Assembly (NCBI GenBank): GCA_017656505.1
Contig: JACDNU010000013.1
Span: forward strand, 1-52,972
Length of the DNA stretch: 52,972 bases
DNA from: Archaeoglobus sp.
GTDB taxonomy: Archaea > Halobacteriota > Archaeoglobi > Archaeoglobales > Archaeoglobaceae
Direction of reading: 5' to 3'
The position numbers and the translations under genes were made by a program. How positions within the stretch are numbered: position 1 is the stretch's first letter; each line of letters begins with the position of its first letter. The notes beneath the pieces were generated by a model that saw only the letters and a program-made list of their open reading frames with translations, searched no databases and was not told where the DNA came from. Of this stretch, positions 33,651 through 41,812 are shown piece after piece.

Positions 33651-35231
33651 ATGATAAAAGCGGATATAAAAGCGGTCGGTTTGGTTAAGGCTCCGGCGGA
33701 AGGCTTCAGTTTCACATTCATAACCCCGGATAAATCCTCTCTGAAAATAGGGGATTTCGTTTACTATGTCCACAACGGAAGGAAAGTCATATGCAGAATC
33801 GTTAAAAGAGATCCTTTACGGCTGTATCCCGACGTGTATCTATCGAATCCGGCTATAAGTCCGGCAAAAATTCTGAGGGTGATGGGCATAAGCTCAACGG
33901 AGTTCGAGCTTTTCGAGATTAAAGCGAGTATAATTGGATATTACGACGAGATTCTGGGGTTCGTCAATCCAAGAATCACTCCTGAGCCGGGAAAAGAGGT
34001 GTATCTTGCCGAAAAAGAGGTTATCGAGGAATCATTACTTAAGAAAAAGGCCGGCGAAGATGGATCGATTCATCTTGGCTATCTGCTCAATCGCGAAGAC
34101 GACGTCCCGGTTGTGCTCGATACATCCTTGGTTGTTAGCGAGCATCTCTGCATTCTCGCCTCCACGGGAAGCGGGAAGAGTTATTTGGCCGGAGTTTTGG
34201 TTGAAGAGCTTTTAAAGCCTTACAATTCTGCAGCTGTCCTCATCCTCGATCCCCATAGCGAGTACCACACTCTGAAGGAGATAGAAGGCTTAAATGATTT
34301 CAATTCAGAAGGATATAGGCCAAGAGTAAAAATATTTGGTAAGGAAGAAATCAAAATCCGCCTTTGCGAGCTGGAATATGATGAGCTTCTTAACGTGCTC
34401 CCGTCGCTCAGCGACAAGATGGAAGCGATACTGAATGTTGTTTACAGGGAGCTTGAGGGCGGAAAATTCACCTCTGAAGATCTGATCGATGGGATCAGGG
34501 CTAAGGCGGAGGATGAACGCGATATAACGGCCAAAGCCTTGACGTGGAGGATTAAGAGGTATATCGAGAATGTGGACATAATCGACGATTACGTTCATCT
34601 CGAGCTCAAGGATATACTCAGGCCGGGGATGGCTGCTGTGCTGCAAATGTCAGAGTTGAGTGACCTTGAACAGCAGCTGCTAACTTCGGTTTTGCTGAAA
34701 AGAATTCTGAATGCCAGAATAAATTCTGAAAAAGGTCTTGCGGGTGAAAAACTTGAATATCCGGTATTCGTTATAGTTGAAGAGGCGCATAGATTTGCTT
34801 CCCGTGATTCAAGAAGCTTTGAAGTTCTGAAAACCATTCTTTCAGAGGGGAGGAAGTTCGGCGTGGGGGTTTGCTTGATAAGCCAGAGACCATCGAAAAT
34901 CGATCCCGATGTTTTAAGCCAGTGTATGACACAGGTAATAATGCGGATTGTGAATCCTGCAGATCAGGAAAATATTAGAGCGTCGGTAGAAAGTGTTGGG
35001 AAAGAGCTGATCGCCGAGCTTCCCGGTTTAACGAAGGGCCAGGCTTTGGTTGCCGGGGTTGCGATAAATTCGCCCGTTCTGATGAGGGTCAGAAAAAGGC
35101 TCACCACCCATGGTGGAGTTAGCAAGGATGCCCCATCTGAGTGGAGGAGGTATTTTGAGAGCTTTGGGAATGAAAAAGAAATGGAGATAAGAGTTCCTAA
35201 GGCCCAGAAAAAGTTGTTTTGGGAGGATTAG
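33651..35231 (+). CDS. herA: HerA DNA translocase/helicase
   Basis: HerA is the hexameric FtsK-like motor that drives NurA in end resection. ATG 33651 has GGAGG upstream and gives 526 residues. An N-terminal HAS-barrel (about residues 1-100) precedes Walker A ASTGSGKSYLAGVL (about 169-182) and Walker B PVFVIVEEAHRFA (about 372-384). The sequence SQRPSKIDPDVLSQCMTQVI matches the HerA/FtsK sensor region. The frame running further upstream to 33594 is a shadow in the previous gene. The stop is TAG. Confidence 0.94.
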   Translation: MIKADIKAVGLVKAPAEGFSFTFITPDKSSLKIGDFVYYVHNGRKVICRIVKRDPLRLYPDVYLSNPAISPAKILRVMGISSTEFELFEIKASIIGYYDEILGFVNPRITPEPGKEVYLAEKEVIEESLLKKKAGEDGSIHLGYLLNREDDVPVVLDTSLVVSEHLCILASTGSGKSYLAGVLVEELLKPYNSAAVLILDPHSEYHTLKEIEGLNDFNSEGYRPRVKIFGKEEIKIRLCELEYDELLNVLPSLSDKMEAILNVVYRELEGGKFTSEDLIDGIRAKAEDERDITAKALTWRIKRYIENVDIIDDYVHLELKDILRPGMAAVLQMSELSDLEQQLLTSVLLKRILNARINSEKGLAGEKLEYPVFVIVEEAHRFASRDSRSFEVLKTILSEGRKFGVGVCLISQRPSKIDPDVLSQCMTQVIMRIVNPADQENIRASVESVGKELIAELPGLTKGQALVAGVAINSPVLMRVRKRLTTHGGVSKDAPSEWRRYFESFGNEKEMEIRVPKAQKKLFWED

Positions 35232-35233
35232 AG

Positions 35234-36217
35234 ATGAAAGTAGGCCGTATAGCAATTTTAATTTCGGTTCTGATTTTCTTCTTGTTTATACTTCCGCTTC
35301 CGGTAGCCTCGCTGGAAATAGAATCAGGTAGCCAAATTTTCGTTGATCAGCCCAAAGGAGACCTAATTCTTTCTGGTGGGAGAGTTATCGTTGGCTCGCA
35401 AATCGAAGGAGACCTCATCGTTGCCGGAGGAGAGGTAGATGTGCTTGGTGATGTTGCTGGCGATGTGATCGCTGCAGGAGGCAGAGTTAATGTTGGGGGG
35501 AATGTAGGTGGAAAGCTAATCGTTGCCGGGGGAAGTGTAAAGGTTGATGGAAACGTTGGCAAATTCATAATAGCGAGTGCTGGGGAATTTATTCTTACTT
35601 CAGAAGTAGTGGGAGATGTGCTGGTTTTCGGAGGAAAGATGGAAAATCATGGGGTTGTTAATGGAAACTTCACAGCCTTAGGCGGATCTTACGCTAATTT
35701 TGGAACCGTAAAAGGAATTGAAAGCTTTAAGGAAGTGCGGTTACTTCCGCCTTACCTCTCCGAAGTCCTGGCGTTAGGTTTTCTCGTTCTCGGGCTGATT
35801 TTACTGTGGTTTGATGAAGGATTTTTCACAAGGGTCAACTCGGAGCTCAGGGTAGGGGGAAAGGAGCTGGTGAAAAGAACTGTTCTCGGATTCTTGGGGC
35901 TAGTTGTCGCGGCTATCATTATCGGACTGCTTTTCGTAACGATAGTCGGCATCCCGACGGCTTTGGTTGTGCTCGCCACTTTCCTTATTGCCATACTTCT
36001 TTCGAACCTTTTCGTCGCGTACTCGATAGGCGAGGTTTTACTCTCCACAAGAAAGCAGAACGCATACCTCTATTTCATCTTGGGCTTTGTGATACTCTTT
36101 ATAGCCTTTAAAATACCTTATGTTGGGGATATTATCAGAGGAATAACGACGAGCCTCGGTTTTGCGGCAATAGCCTACGTGTTCAACGACTGGAGAATTG
36201 GAAGAAAGGGGCCATGA
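35234..36217 (+). CDS. Exported bactofilin-like repeat protein with C-terminal membrane domain
   Basis: From ATG 35234 the protein has 327 residues. A signal or anchor helix (residues 5-26) leads to about 130 residues of short right-handed beta-helix repeats of the type GD[LV]IVAGGxVxVxGxVxG, as in polymer-forming bactofilins (DUF583). A C-terminal membrane domain follows, with four or more hydrophobic helices (about 170-190, 215-245, 250-270 and 280-300). Topology suggests repeats outside the membrane. It starts 2 bases after herA and overlaps the next gene, so it is in the same operon. A scaffold role is inferred. Confidence 0.8.
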   Translation: MKVGRIAILISVLIFFLFILPLPVASLEIESGSQIFVDQPKGDLILSGGRVIVGSQIEGDLIVAGGEVDVLGDVAGDVIAAGGRVNVGGNVGGKLIVAGGSVKVDGNVGKFIIASAGEFILTSEVVGDVLVFGGKMENHGVVNGNFTALGGSYANFGTVKGIESFKEVRLLPPYLSEVLALGFLVLGLILLWFDEGFFTRVNSELRVGGKELVKRTVLGFLGLVVAAIIIGLLFVTIVGIPTALVVLATFLIAILLSNLFVAYSIGEVLLSTRKQNAYLYFILGFVILFIAFKIPYVGDIIRGITTSLGFAAIAYVFNDWRIGRKGP

Positions 36218-36849
36218 GGATTGACGAGCTGCTGGTAAAGAAAGACTTCTTTTCAACCCGACAGAAAGCGAAGGAAGCGATAAAAAGGGGAGAGGTTTTG
36301 GTTGACGGAAAGAAGGTAACCAAACCCTCTGAAGATGTGAACTTCTCCGCAAGAATTGAGGTTCTTGGAGAGGAAAGGCCGAAGGGATATTGGAAGCTAA
36401 AGGAGCTGAACGAAAAGTGGAATTTTATGGGCAGAAGGGTCATGGATCTTGGAAGCAGTGCCGGAGGATTTTTACTCTACGCATCGGAAATAGCAGACTT
36501 CGTTTTAGGCATAGAGTACAGCAAGGAGTTCGAGAATGAGTTGAGGAAAATTGAATCGGAGAGAGAAAATGTTGAGGTTGTCTTCGATGACGTTTTTACC
36601 TTAGATCTGAACTCTCTCTCGATTCCCGTTCGAAACTTCGACACGATACTTGACGACCTCACATTGGATCCATCGAGTTCTTACAAAGCTCTGAAGCGAT
36701 TCTTACCTCTGCTGGAGGACTCCGGAAAGATTCTCTTCATCGCAAAAACCGGAATAGATTCGAAGATCCCTGACATCGGGCTGAGAGTTGTGAAGGCTGA
36801 GAAGGCTGAGGGTAAGGACGAAATCTACTTTCTCCTCGAGAAAGGCTAA
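36214..36849 (+). CDS. S4-domain SAM methyltransferase (TlyA/FtsJ-like, probable rRNA methyltransferase)
   Basis: The 211-residue protein starts with an S4 RNA-binding domain (MRIDELLVKKDFFSTRQKAK, EAIKRGEVLVDGKKV; about residues 1-45). A Rossmann methyltransferase domain with motif I VMDLGSSAGGFLLYA (about 76-90) and motif IV-like TILDDLTLDP follows. The layout matches the archaeal TlyA-like group, which methylates rRNA 2'-hydroxyls. It overlaps the bactofilin-like gene by ATGA. The exact rRNA site cannot be read. Confidence 0.85.
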   Translation: MRIDELLVKKDFFSTRQKAKEAIKRGEVLVDGKKVTKPSEDVNFSARIEVLGEERPKGYWKLKELNEKWNFMGRRVMDLGSSAGGFLLYASEIADFVLGIEYSKEFENELRKIESERENVEVVFDDVFTLDLNSLSIPVRNFDTILDDLTLDPSSSYKALKRFLPLLEDSGKILFIAKTGIDSKIPDIGLRVVKAEKAEGKDEIYFLLEKG

Positions 36850-36901
36850 CAGCGAGAGCCTCAGCAGTTAAGCTTTTAAATTGCTGAAAATTCCCCTTTT
36901 C

Positions 36902-37396
36902 ATGGGAAGGGTTTGGAAATTTGGGGATGATATCGATACTGACATCATAATCCAAGGGAAGTACCTCGTGATTAACGATGCTGAAGAGCTTGCAAAGCAT
37001 GTTTTTGAGAATTTAAGACCAGAGTTTGCCAAAGAAGTTAAGCATGGCGACTTTATAGTTGCCGGGGAGAACTTTGGCTGTGGAAGCAGCAGGGAGCATG
37101 CACCTCTCGCTTTAAAGGCCACTGGAATAGAAGCGGTGATAGCGAAATCATTTGCAAGAATCTTCTTCAGAAATGCGATAAATCTTGCTTTAAGGGTTAT
37201 CGAATGTAAAGATGCGGATAAAATCGACGAAGGAGATGAAATTCAGATCGATTACAGAAAAGGAATTGTAAGGAACCTCTCAAAAGGCGAGGAGTATCAA
37301 ATAACACCCCTTCCAGATTTCCTCGAAAGGATAATAGATAAGGGAGGGCTGGTCAACTTTTCCAAGGAAATGTACTCAAAGCTGGTGAAAGGATGA
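36902..37396 (+). CDS. leuD: 3-isopropylmalate dehydratase small subunit
   Basis: The small, swivelling subunit of the aconitase-type dehydratase for leucine (or homoaconitase) biosynthesis. From ATG 36902 it has 164 residues, with the start [20 protein letters not shown], the active-site loop [14 protein letters not shown] and [15 protein letters not shown]. The specificity loop reads YLVI, closer to isopropylmalate than to homoaconitate enzymes as I recall (inference). The large Fe-S subunit is not in the window. It overlaps leuB by ATGA. The frame upstream to 36881 lacks a plausible start. Confidence 0.93.
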   Translation: MGRVWKFGDDIDTDIIIQGKYLVINDAEELAKHVFENLRPEFAKEVKHGDFIVAGENFGCGSSREHAPLALKATGIEAVIAKSFARIFFRNAINLALRVIECKDADKIDEGDEIQIDYRKGIVRNLSKGEEYQITPLPDFLERIIDKGGLVNFSKEMYSKLVKG

Positions 37397-38385
37397 AGAG
37401 AATAGCCGTTGTTCCGGGCGATGGAATAGGCAAGGAAGTCATAGATGCGGCCCTTGAAGTCCTGAATACCCTTAACCTCCCATTCAAGTACGAATGGGGG
37501 GAAGCGGGAGATGCTGTGAAGGAGAAAATAGGTGTAGCATTACCGGAAGAAACCCTTCAGCTCTGCAGGGAAAGCGATGCAGTTCTTTTTGGTGCGGTGG
37601 GAGAAACAGCTGCAGATGTTATAATCAAACTGAGAATGGAGCTTCAGACTTTCGCAAATCTAAGACCAGCAAAATCGTTTAAAGGTGTCAAAGCCCTTTA
37701 TGACAGCGTAGACATCGTGATTGTCAGGGAGAACACCGAATGCCTCTACAAAGGCTTGGAGTTTGAGGTTACCGAAGGTGTTACCGAATCCATCAGGGTG
37801 ATAACAAAGGAAGCATCCGAAAGAATCGCCCGCTATGCTTTCGAGCTTGCCAAAAGGGAAGGGAGGAAAAGGGTTACAGCCTTGCATAAAGCTAACGTTA
37901 TGAGAAAAACATGCGCTCTGTTCAGGGACGTTTGCAGAGCTGTTGCAAAGGACTATCCCGAAATTCAGTTCAACGATTACTACATCGATGCCGCCTGCAT
38001 GTACATGGTTATGGATCCATGGAGATTCGATGTGATCGTTACAACGAACATGTTTGGAGATATAGTCTCCGATCTTGCAGCCGGATTGGTTGGAGGGCTT
38101 GGATTAGCTCCCTCGGGAAACATTGGCGAGGAGAATGCGATATTCGAGCCTGTTCATGGCTCGGCTCCAGATATAGCAGGAAAGGGTATAGCAAATCCTT
38201 CTGCGGCGATTCTATCCGCTACGATGATGCTGAAACATTTTGGGTATCTCAATGAGGCGGAGAAAATCGAAAAAGCTCTGGCCGATACCATTGCGGAGGG
38301 AAAAACGACTCCTGATCTGGGGGGCAATCTGAAAACGATGGGTATGGTGGAAGAGATACAAAAAAGGCTGAAAGGAGAAGCCTGA
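37393..38385 (+). CDS. leuB: 3-isopropylmalate dehydrogenase
   Basis: The 330-residue NAD-dependent decarboxylating dehydrogenase oxidises 3-isopropylmalate in leucine synthesis. Landmarks are [13 protein letters not shown], the substrate loop with [34 protein letters not shown], the metal and acid motif [27 protein letters not shown] (split by the binding loop), and [18 protein letters not shown]. Homoisocitrate or isocitrate dehydrogenase are alternatives in the same family. Coupled to leuD by a 4-base overlap. Confidence 0.92.
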   Translation: MKRIAVVPGDGIGKEVIDAALEVLNTLNLPFKYEWGEAGDAVKEKIGVALPEETLQLCRESDAVLFGAVGETAADVIIKLRMELQTFANLRPAKSFKGVKALYDSVDIVIVRENTECLYKGLEFEVTEGVTESIRVITKEASERIARYAFELAKREGRKRVTALHKANVMRKTCALFRDVCRAVAKDYPEIQFNDYYIDAACMYMVMDPWRFDVIVTTNMFGDIVSDLAAGLVGGLGLAPSGNIGEENAIFEPVHGSAPDIAGKGIANPSAAILSATMMLKHFGYLNEAEKIEKALADTIAEGKTTPDLGGNLKTMGMVEEIQKRLKGEA

Positions 38386-38428
38386 CACGGTTTAGATGAT
38401 GGATAATCGATAATCGAAATCGGATGGT

Positions 38429-38450
38429 CTAGATTATCTAGGTGATCTAG
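38429..38450 (+). promoter_or_regulatory. Possible operator: three ATCTAG half-sites
   Basis: Directly before the ATG at 38451 lie CTAGAT (38429-38434), ATCTAG (38436-38441) and ATCTAG (38445-38450). The first two form a 13-base inverted repeat. The GGTGAT ribosome site (38441-38446) lies inside the cluster, so a bound protein would block translation start or transcription of the peroxiredoxin gene. Confidence 0.35.
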
Positions 38451-38904
38451 ATGGTTGCCCCAGATTTCTGCCTGCCGGATGAGGAAGGAAACGAGGTTTG
38501 TTTGAAAAGATCTTAGGGGAAAATGGGTTGTGCTGTATTTCTATCCCAAAGACAACACCTCAGGTTGCACAAAAGAGGCAAAGGATTTCACAGAACACAT
38601 CGATGAATTTAGGGAGCTCGGAGCTGTCGTAATCGGAGTAAGTCCGGACAGCCAGAATAGCCATAAAAAATTCAAAGAAAAACACGGTTTGAAAGTTAAA
38701 TTGCTAAGTGACGAAGATAAAGAGGTTTTGAAGAAATATGGGGTCTGGCAGCTGAAGAAAACGTATGGGAAGGAGCACTACGGAGTTGTGAGAAGCACTT
38801 TTCTAGTCTCTCCTGAAGGAGAAGTGGTTTATGAATGGAGAAAAGTTAAAGTAAAGGGGCATGTCGAAAATGTGCTTGCAAAATTAAAAGAAATGAAGGA
38901 TTAG
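38451..38904 (+). pseudogene. bcp: Peroxiredoxin (Bcp-type) gene with a +1 frameshift
   Basis: The gene starts at ATG 38451 (GGTGAT upstream) and reads VAPDFCLPDEEGNEVCLK, the normal N-terminus of a bacterioferritin comigratory-type peroxiredoxin. At the AAAA run 38505-38508 one extra base shifts the frame. The following frame continues exactly as the family does (DLRGKWVVLYFYPKDNTSGC) to the stop TAG at 38904. The peroxidatic Cys (SGCTKEA) is kept; the usual second Cys of CTKEAC is replaced by Lys. The shift is in a homopolymer, so sequencing error, slippage or a real mutation are all possible. Intact, it would be about 150 residues. Confidence 0.85.
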
Positions 38905-38948
38905 GGAGTTTAGGTTAAGATTTAAGACATTAGATGCTTTTGGATTTT

Positions 38949-39179
38949 TTAGGTTGACTCGACCTCTCTTTTTATCTTCATCATGATTTCATCGATCTCT
39001 TTTTCCAGATCAGACGCTTGATTCAGGATTTTGAAAAGCTCGAATTCCTCTATCTCATCGCTCATCTCTGGGTGAGAGGCTATGAAATCTTTCAGATTGA
39101 TCGTTATCGTCCTCGCATCTCCATAAGCATCGTTGAGCAGTCCCAGTATCAATAAAAGCTTGGTTTTCCTATCGAACAT
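38949..39179 (-). CDS. Small helical protein, unknown function
   Basis: From ATG 39179 (GGTG site 5 bases upstream) the protein has 76 residues, all predicted helical, with a Glu/Lys-rich end (KEIDEIMMKIKREVEST). The N-terminal part (RKTKLLLILGLLNDAYGDAR) is hydrophobic and amphipathic. I do not recognise the family. It follows the triosephosphate isomerase gene by 45 bases on the same strand and may be part of that transcript. Confidence 0.6.
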   Translation of the reverse strand: MFDRKTKLLLILGLLNDAYGDARTITINLKDFIASHPEMSDEIEEFELFKILNQASDLEKEIDEIMMKIKREVEST

Positions 39180-39224
39180 TTTTAACACCTTTCTAACTTT
39201 TTAACTCAACCTGCCTCTCCTCAG

Positions 39225-39887
39225 CTATCTCAGCCCAACGAGCTCCTCAAGAGCTTTTCGCTGATCCTCAGCCTTGACTATTCCACTTGCCAGCAACACC
39301 CCATCTGCTCCGAGATCGAGGGCTGTGATGTAGTCCTCATGCTTGCTTATTCCCGCTCCGCAGAGAACCTTCACTTCCTCGTTCACATCTTTAGCAGCCC
39401 TCACGGAGTTCTCAACTATCTCCGGCTCAGCTTTTGAAACTGGAATTCCGCTTCCGATAAGCTCTGGCGGCTCGATAGCAACGTAGTCTGGAGCCAGAGC
39501 TGCAGCTGCCGCTGTCGTAGCGACGTTGTTCGTGCAAACGACTGAAATCAAGCCAAGTTCTTTGAACTTGGATACGAGAAAGTCGATGTCCGCAAGTCTA
39601 AGCCTTCTTTCAGAATGGTTAATCAGGCTTCCCTTGGCTCCTTTCTCTTTCAAAAATTCGGCTGTAATTCTGCCGGTATGGCTTCCAAATCCTACTGCAT
39701 CGACGTGCTGCGCATAAACATCGATATCGAACTTTGAAACAATCTCGGGCAAATCCAAAAAGTTAGGTGCGACGGCTATGTAATCATCAACCTTTGCCGA
39801 GACATCTTGGACCATCTCGCATAGCTTTAAAGCTCTCTCACCACTGCCCTCCTTGTAGGCCTTGAAATTTATTATGACAACTCCCAT
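39225..39887 (-). CDS. tpiA: Triosephosphate isomerase, archaeal type
   Basis: The 220-residue enzyme interconverts DHAP and glyceraldehyde 3-phosphate. Archaeal versions are shorter than bacterial ones, as here. Catalytic elements are Lys in VIINFKAYKEG (about residue 9-10), His in NHSERR (about 93) and Glu in YVAIEPPELIGSG (about 139). The phosphate loops CGAGI and DGVLLASG complete the barrel. It is followed upstream on the same strand by Fae-Hps, so sugar-phosphate and pentose synthesis genes are grouped. The gap between them is 20 bases. Confidence 0.96.
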   Translation of the reverse strand: MGVVIINFKAYKEGSGERALKLCEMVQDVSAKVDDYIAVAPNFLDLPEIVSKFDIDVYAQHVDAVGFGSHTGRITAEFLKEKGAKGSLINHSERRLRLADIDFLVSKFKELGLISVVCTNNVATTAAAAALAPDYVAIEPPELIGSGIPVSKAEPEIVENSVRAAKDVNEEVKVLCGAGISKHEDYITALDLGADGVLLASGIVKAEDQRKALEELVGLR

Positions 39888-39907
39888 TTAAACACCCCTA
39901 ACTTTGA

Positions 39908-41089
39908 TCAGAAATCCGTCATGATCCTGAACTGATCGGTGTCTGGCTTCATGTACTGTAGGAATCTTCTGACAGCTCCTTCAACATCCCTCGCCTTCGT
40001 TATCGACCTTCCAACTACGAGAATATCTGCCCCTTCGTTGATTGCGATATTGACGTTCTCCGGCCTCAATCCTCCTGCAACAGCAACTAGAACATCGAAA
40101 GAGCTCTTAACTTCTGCAATCTGCTCCCAAGGAGGCTTCTCTTTGTTTTCCACATCTATCGCTCTGTGAAGCTCGACAACATCCGGGAGGTATCCTTCTT
40201 TTTCCAGCTGTTTCAGCACGTTAACGGGTTTGGAAACGTTCAGCATGTCAACTATAGCAAGGATCCCTGTCTTTCTGGCCTCTTTTATCGCTTTAACAAT
40301 CGTTGGAATCGGAGCCAGGCCAGATACAACCACAGCGTTAGCTGTCGCATCCGCAGCCATTCTTGCCTCGAGATTTCCTGTGTCGAGGGTTTTAAGATCG
40401 AGGACGAAGAAGCCGTCTCGCCTTAGTTTCCGAAGCTCCAGAATAACCTCTGCTCCGTATCTCTTCACGAGAGGCGTTCCAATCTCGAATATGATGTGAT
40501 CACTCTCTGGAATCTTCTCCAGAACGGATTTTACCTCCTCCAAATTTGGTAGATCGATGGCTATCTGCAGATACGGTGGATCCCATAGCTTCGTAAGTCT
40601 TTTTCCTGCAAATGGATGTACACTCCTATCTTTCTCGTAAAGCATGGTATCCACATCCGGAAATCCATCCATTGCCCTCCTCAGAGCGAGCTTTGTAGCA
40701 CCGTAATTGTAATAGTATATCTTATCTCTGTTCTTAGCTTCCGGATGGATGAAGACGCTCACTATCACCACCAGGTTCTCAGCTTCTTCAGCGGGCACTA
40801 TTCCTTCTTCCACTGCATCGGCAATTGCCTTCGCGACAGCAGCCTGAGCTGGGCCGAAGATCAACTCAGCTTGCTCCATCTCCTTAACTGTTACCTTAGG
40901 AATTATCAGGGCAGCAGGTTTCGTGATGAGGTTTGGCCTCAGAACGGCAAGCAAAGGCGTGTGGCCGGCAGAAAGCTGGGAAAGGCTGTTCGCAAAAGCC
41001 ATGCCAACAGGCCCGTTTTTATCGCCGATGATCAGATCCACATGCGCAACTTCATTTCCTTCTCCTATCAGAGCTTCTCCAATTCTCAT
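39908..41089 (-). CDS. fae-hps: Bifunctional formaldehyde-activating enzyme / 3-hexulose-6-phosphate synthase
   Basis: From ATG 41089 (GGTG upstream) the protein has 393 residues. The N-terminal 160 residues are Fae, which condenses formaldehyde with tetrahydromethanopterin ([20 protein letters not shown] with the catalytic His, then [20 protein letters not shown]). The remainder is 3-hexulose-6-phosphate synthase ([33 protein letters not shown]). Fusions of this kind supply ribulose 5-phosphate in archaea lacking the oxidative pentose pathway. The 22 codons upstream of the Met do not belong to the family. Confidence 0.94.
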   Translation of the reverse strand: MRIGEALIGEGNEVAHVDLIIGDKNGPVGMAFANSLSQLSAGHTPLLAVLRPNLITKPAALIIPKVTVKEMEQAELIFGPAQAAVAKAIADAVEEGIVPAEEAENLVVIVSVFIHPEAKNRDKIYYYNYGATKLALRRAMDGFPDVDTMLYEKDRSVHPFAGKRLTKLWDPPYLQIAIDLPNLEEVKSVLEKIPESDHIIFEIGTPLVKRYGAEVILELRKLRRDGFFVLDLKTLDTGNLEARMAADATANAVVVSGLAPIPTIVKAIKEARKTGILAIVDMLNVSKPVNVLKQLEKEGYLPDVVELHRAIDVENKEKPPWEQIAEVKSSFDVLVAVAGGLRPENVNIAINEGADILVVGRSITKARDVEGAVRRFLQYMKPDTDQFRIMTDF

Positions 41090-41370
41090 AATCCTAACAC
41101 CATCCTTACTTTTTGAGCTTCGCTTTTGAGTTCTCGGATTTAAACTTAAATTCATCTTCGACCATCAACTAACAAGAATTTTAAGAGTCAAAAAATAATA
41201 AAAGTTTTTGGGTTAGTCCTCAGCAATCTTGCCAATTTTAAACGTCGAAAAGCTGCTTACATTAAAGTTCGGGGAAAAGGGAATTTATGGGGTGAGAAGC
41301 TAACCTGAATCAAGTCGAATTCGATGAAAATATATATTTGCGATTACAATTAAATCCAGAGGTGATACCC
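41090..41370. promoter_or_regulatory. Divergent promoter region between fae-hps and the SCP2-adh-aor operon
   Basis: No gene is seen in these 281 bases. On the plus strand AAAATATATATTT (41327-41339) is a strong TATA box 31-44 bases before ATG 41371. On the minus strand TTTTATTATTTTTT (about 41190-41203) may be the promoter of fae-hps. Confidence 0.5.
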
Positions 41371-41772
41371 ATGCCCAAATTCTTCAGTCAGGAATGGATA
41401 GAAAAGTTTGTTGAAGCTGTAAACGCAAACGAAGAGTATGCGAATGCTGCAAAGGACTGGGAAGGTGACTTTCTTTTTGTTGTTGAGCCGGATGAGGAGC
41501 TTGAAAAACCGATGTATGCTTATATAGATCTCTATCACGGGAAGGCAAGAGAAGGGTATGTTGTGGAAGATCCATCTCAGGTTAACGCAGCCTTCGAATT
41601 CAGAGGAAAGTTCTCGAACTGGAAGAAATTGCTTGCTGGAGAGATCGATCCTATAAAAGGGTTGGTTACGAGAAAGTTCACGTTGAAGGGAAACATGGCA
41701 ATGGTAATGAGATATGCTAAGGCAGCAAAGCTGCTTGTGGAATGCACGAAACAGGTGGAAACTGAATTTTAA
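41371..41772 (+). CDS. SCP2 sterol-carrier-like domain protein
   Basis: The start ATG 41371 has GAGGTGAT 7 bases upstream; 133 residues follow. The pattern FSQEWIEKFVEAVNANEEYA, then a beta sheet (DFLFVVEPDEE, MYAYIDLYHGKAREG) and the end KGLVTRKFTLKGNMAMVMRY match archaeal SCP2-fold proteins, which bind lipids or acyl-CoA. No signal peptide. It heads the operon with alcohol dehydrogenase and tungsten aldehyde oxidoreductase. A role in handling hydrophobic substrates of those enzymes is inference. Confidence 0.82.
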   Translation: MPKFFSQEWIEKFVEAVNANEEYANAAKDWEGDFLFVVEPDEELEKPMYAYIDLYHGKAREGYVVEDPSQVNAAFEFRGKFSNWKKLLAGEIDPIKGLVTRKFTLKGNMAMVMRYAKAAKLLVECTKQVETEF

Positions 41773-41812
41773 ACGGAATTTAAAAAAATTTAATCAACCC
41801 TGAGTGATAGCC

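Noticed and set aside
28104-35231. HerA-NurA-Mre11-Rad50 as a phage-defence island
   Set aside because: HerA and nuclease pairs occur in defence systems, but this order is the standard archaeal end-resection operon and no other defence genes are nearby.
39939-41129. Several plus-strand frames opposite fae-hps
   Set aside because: Antisense shadows of a well-conserved gene, with biased composition and no ribosome sites.
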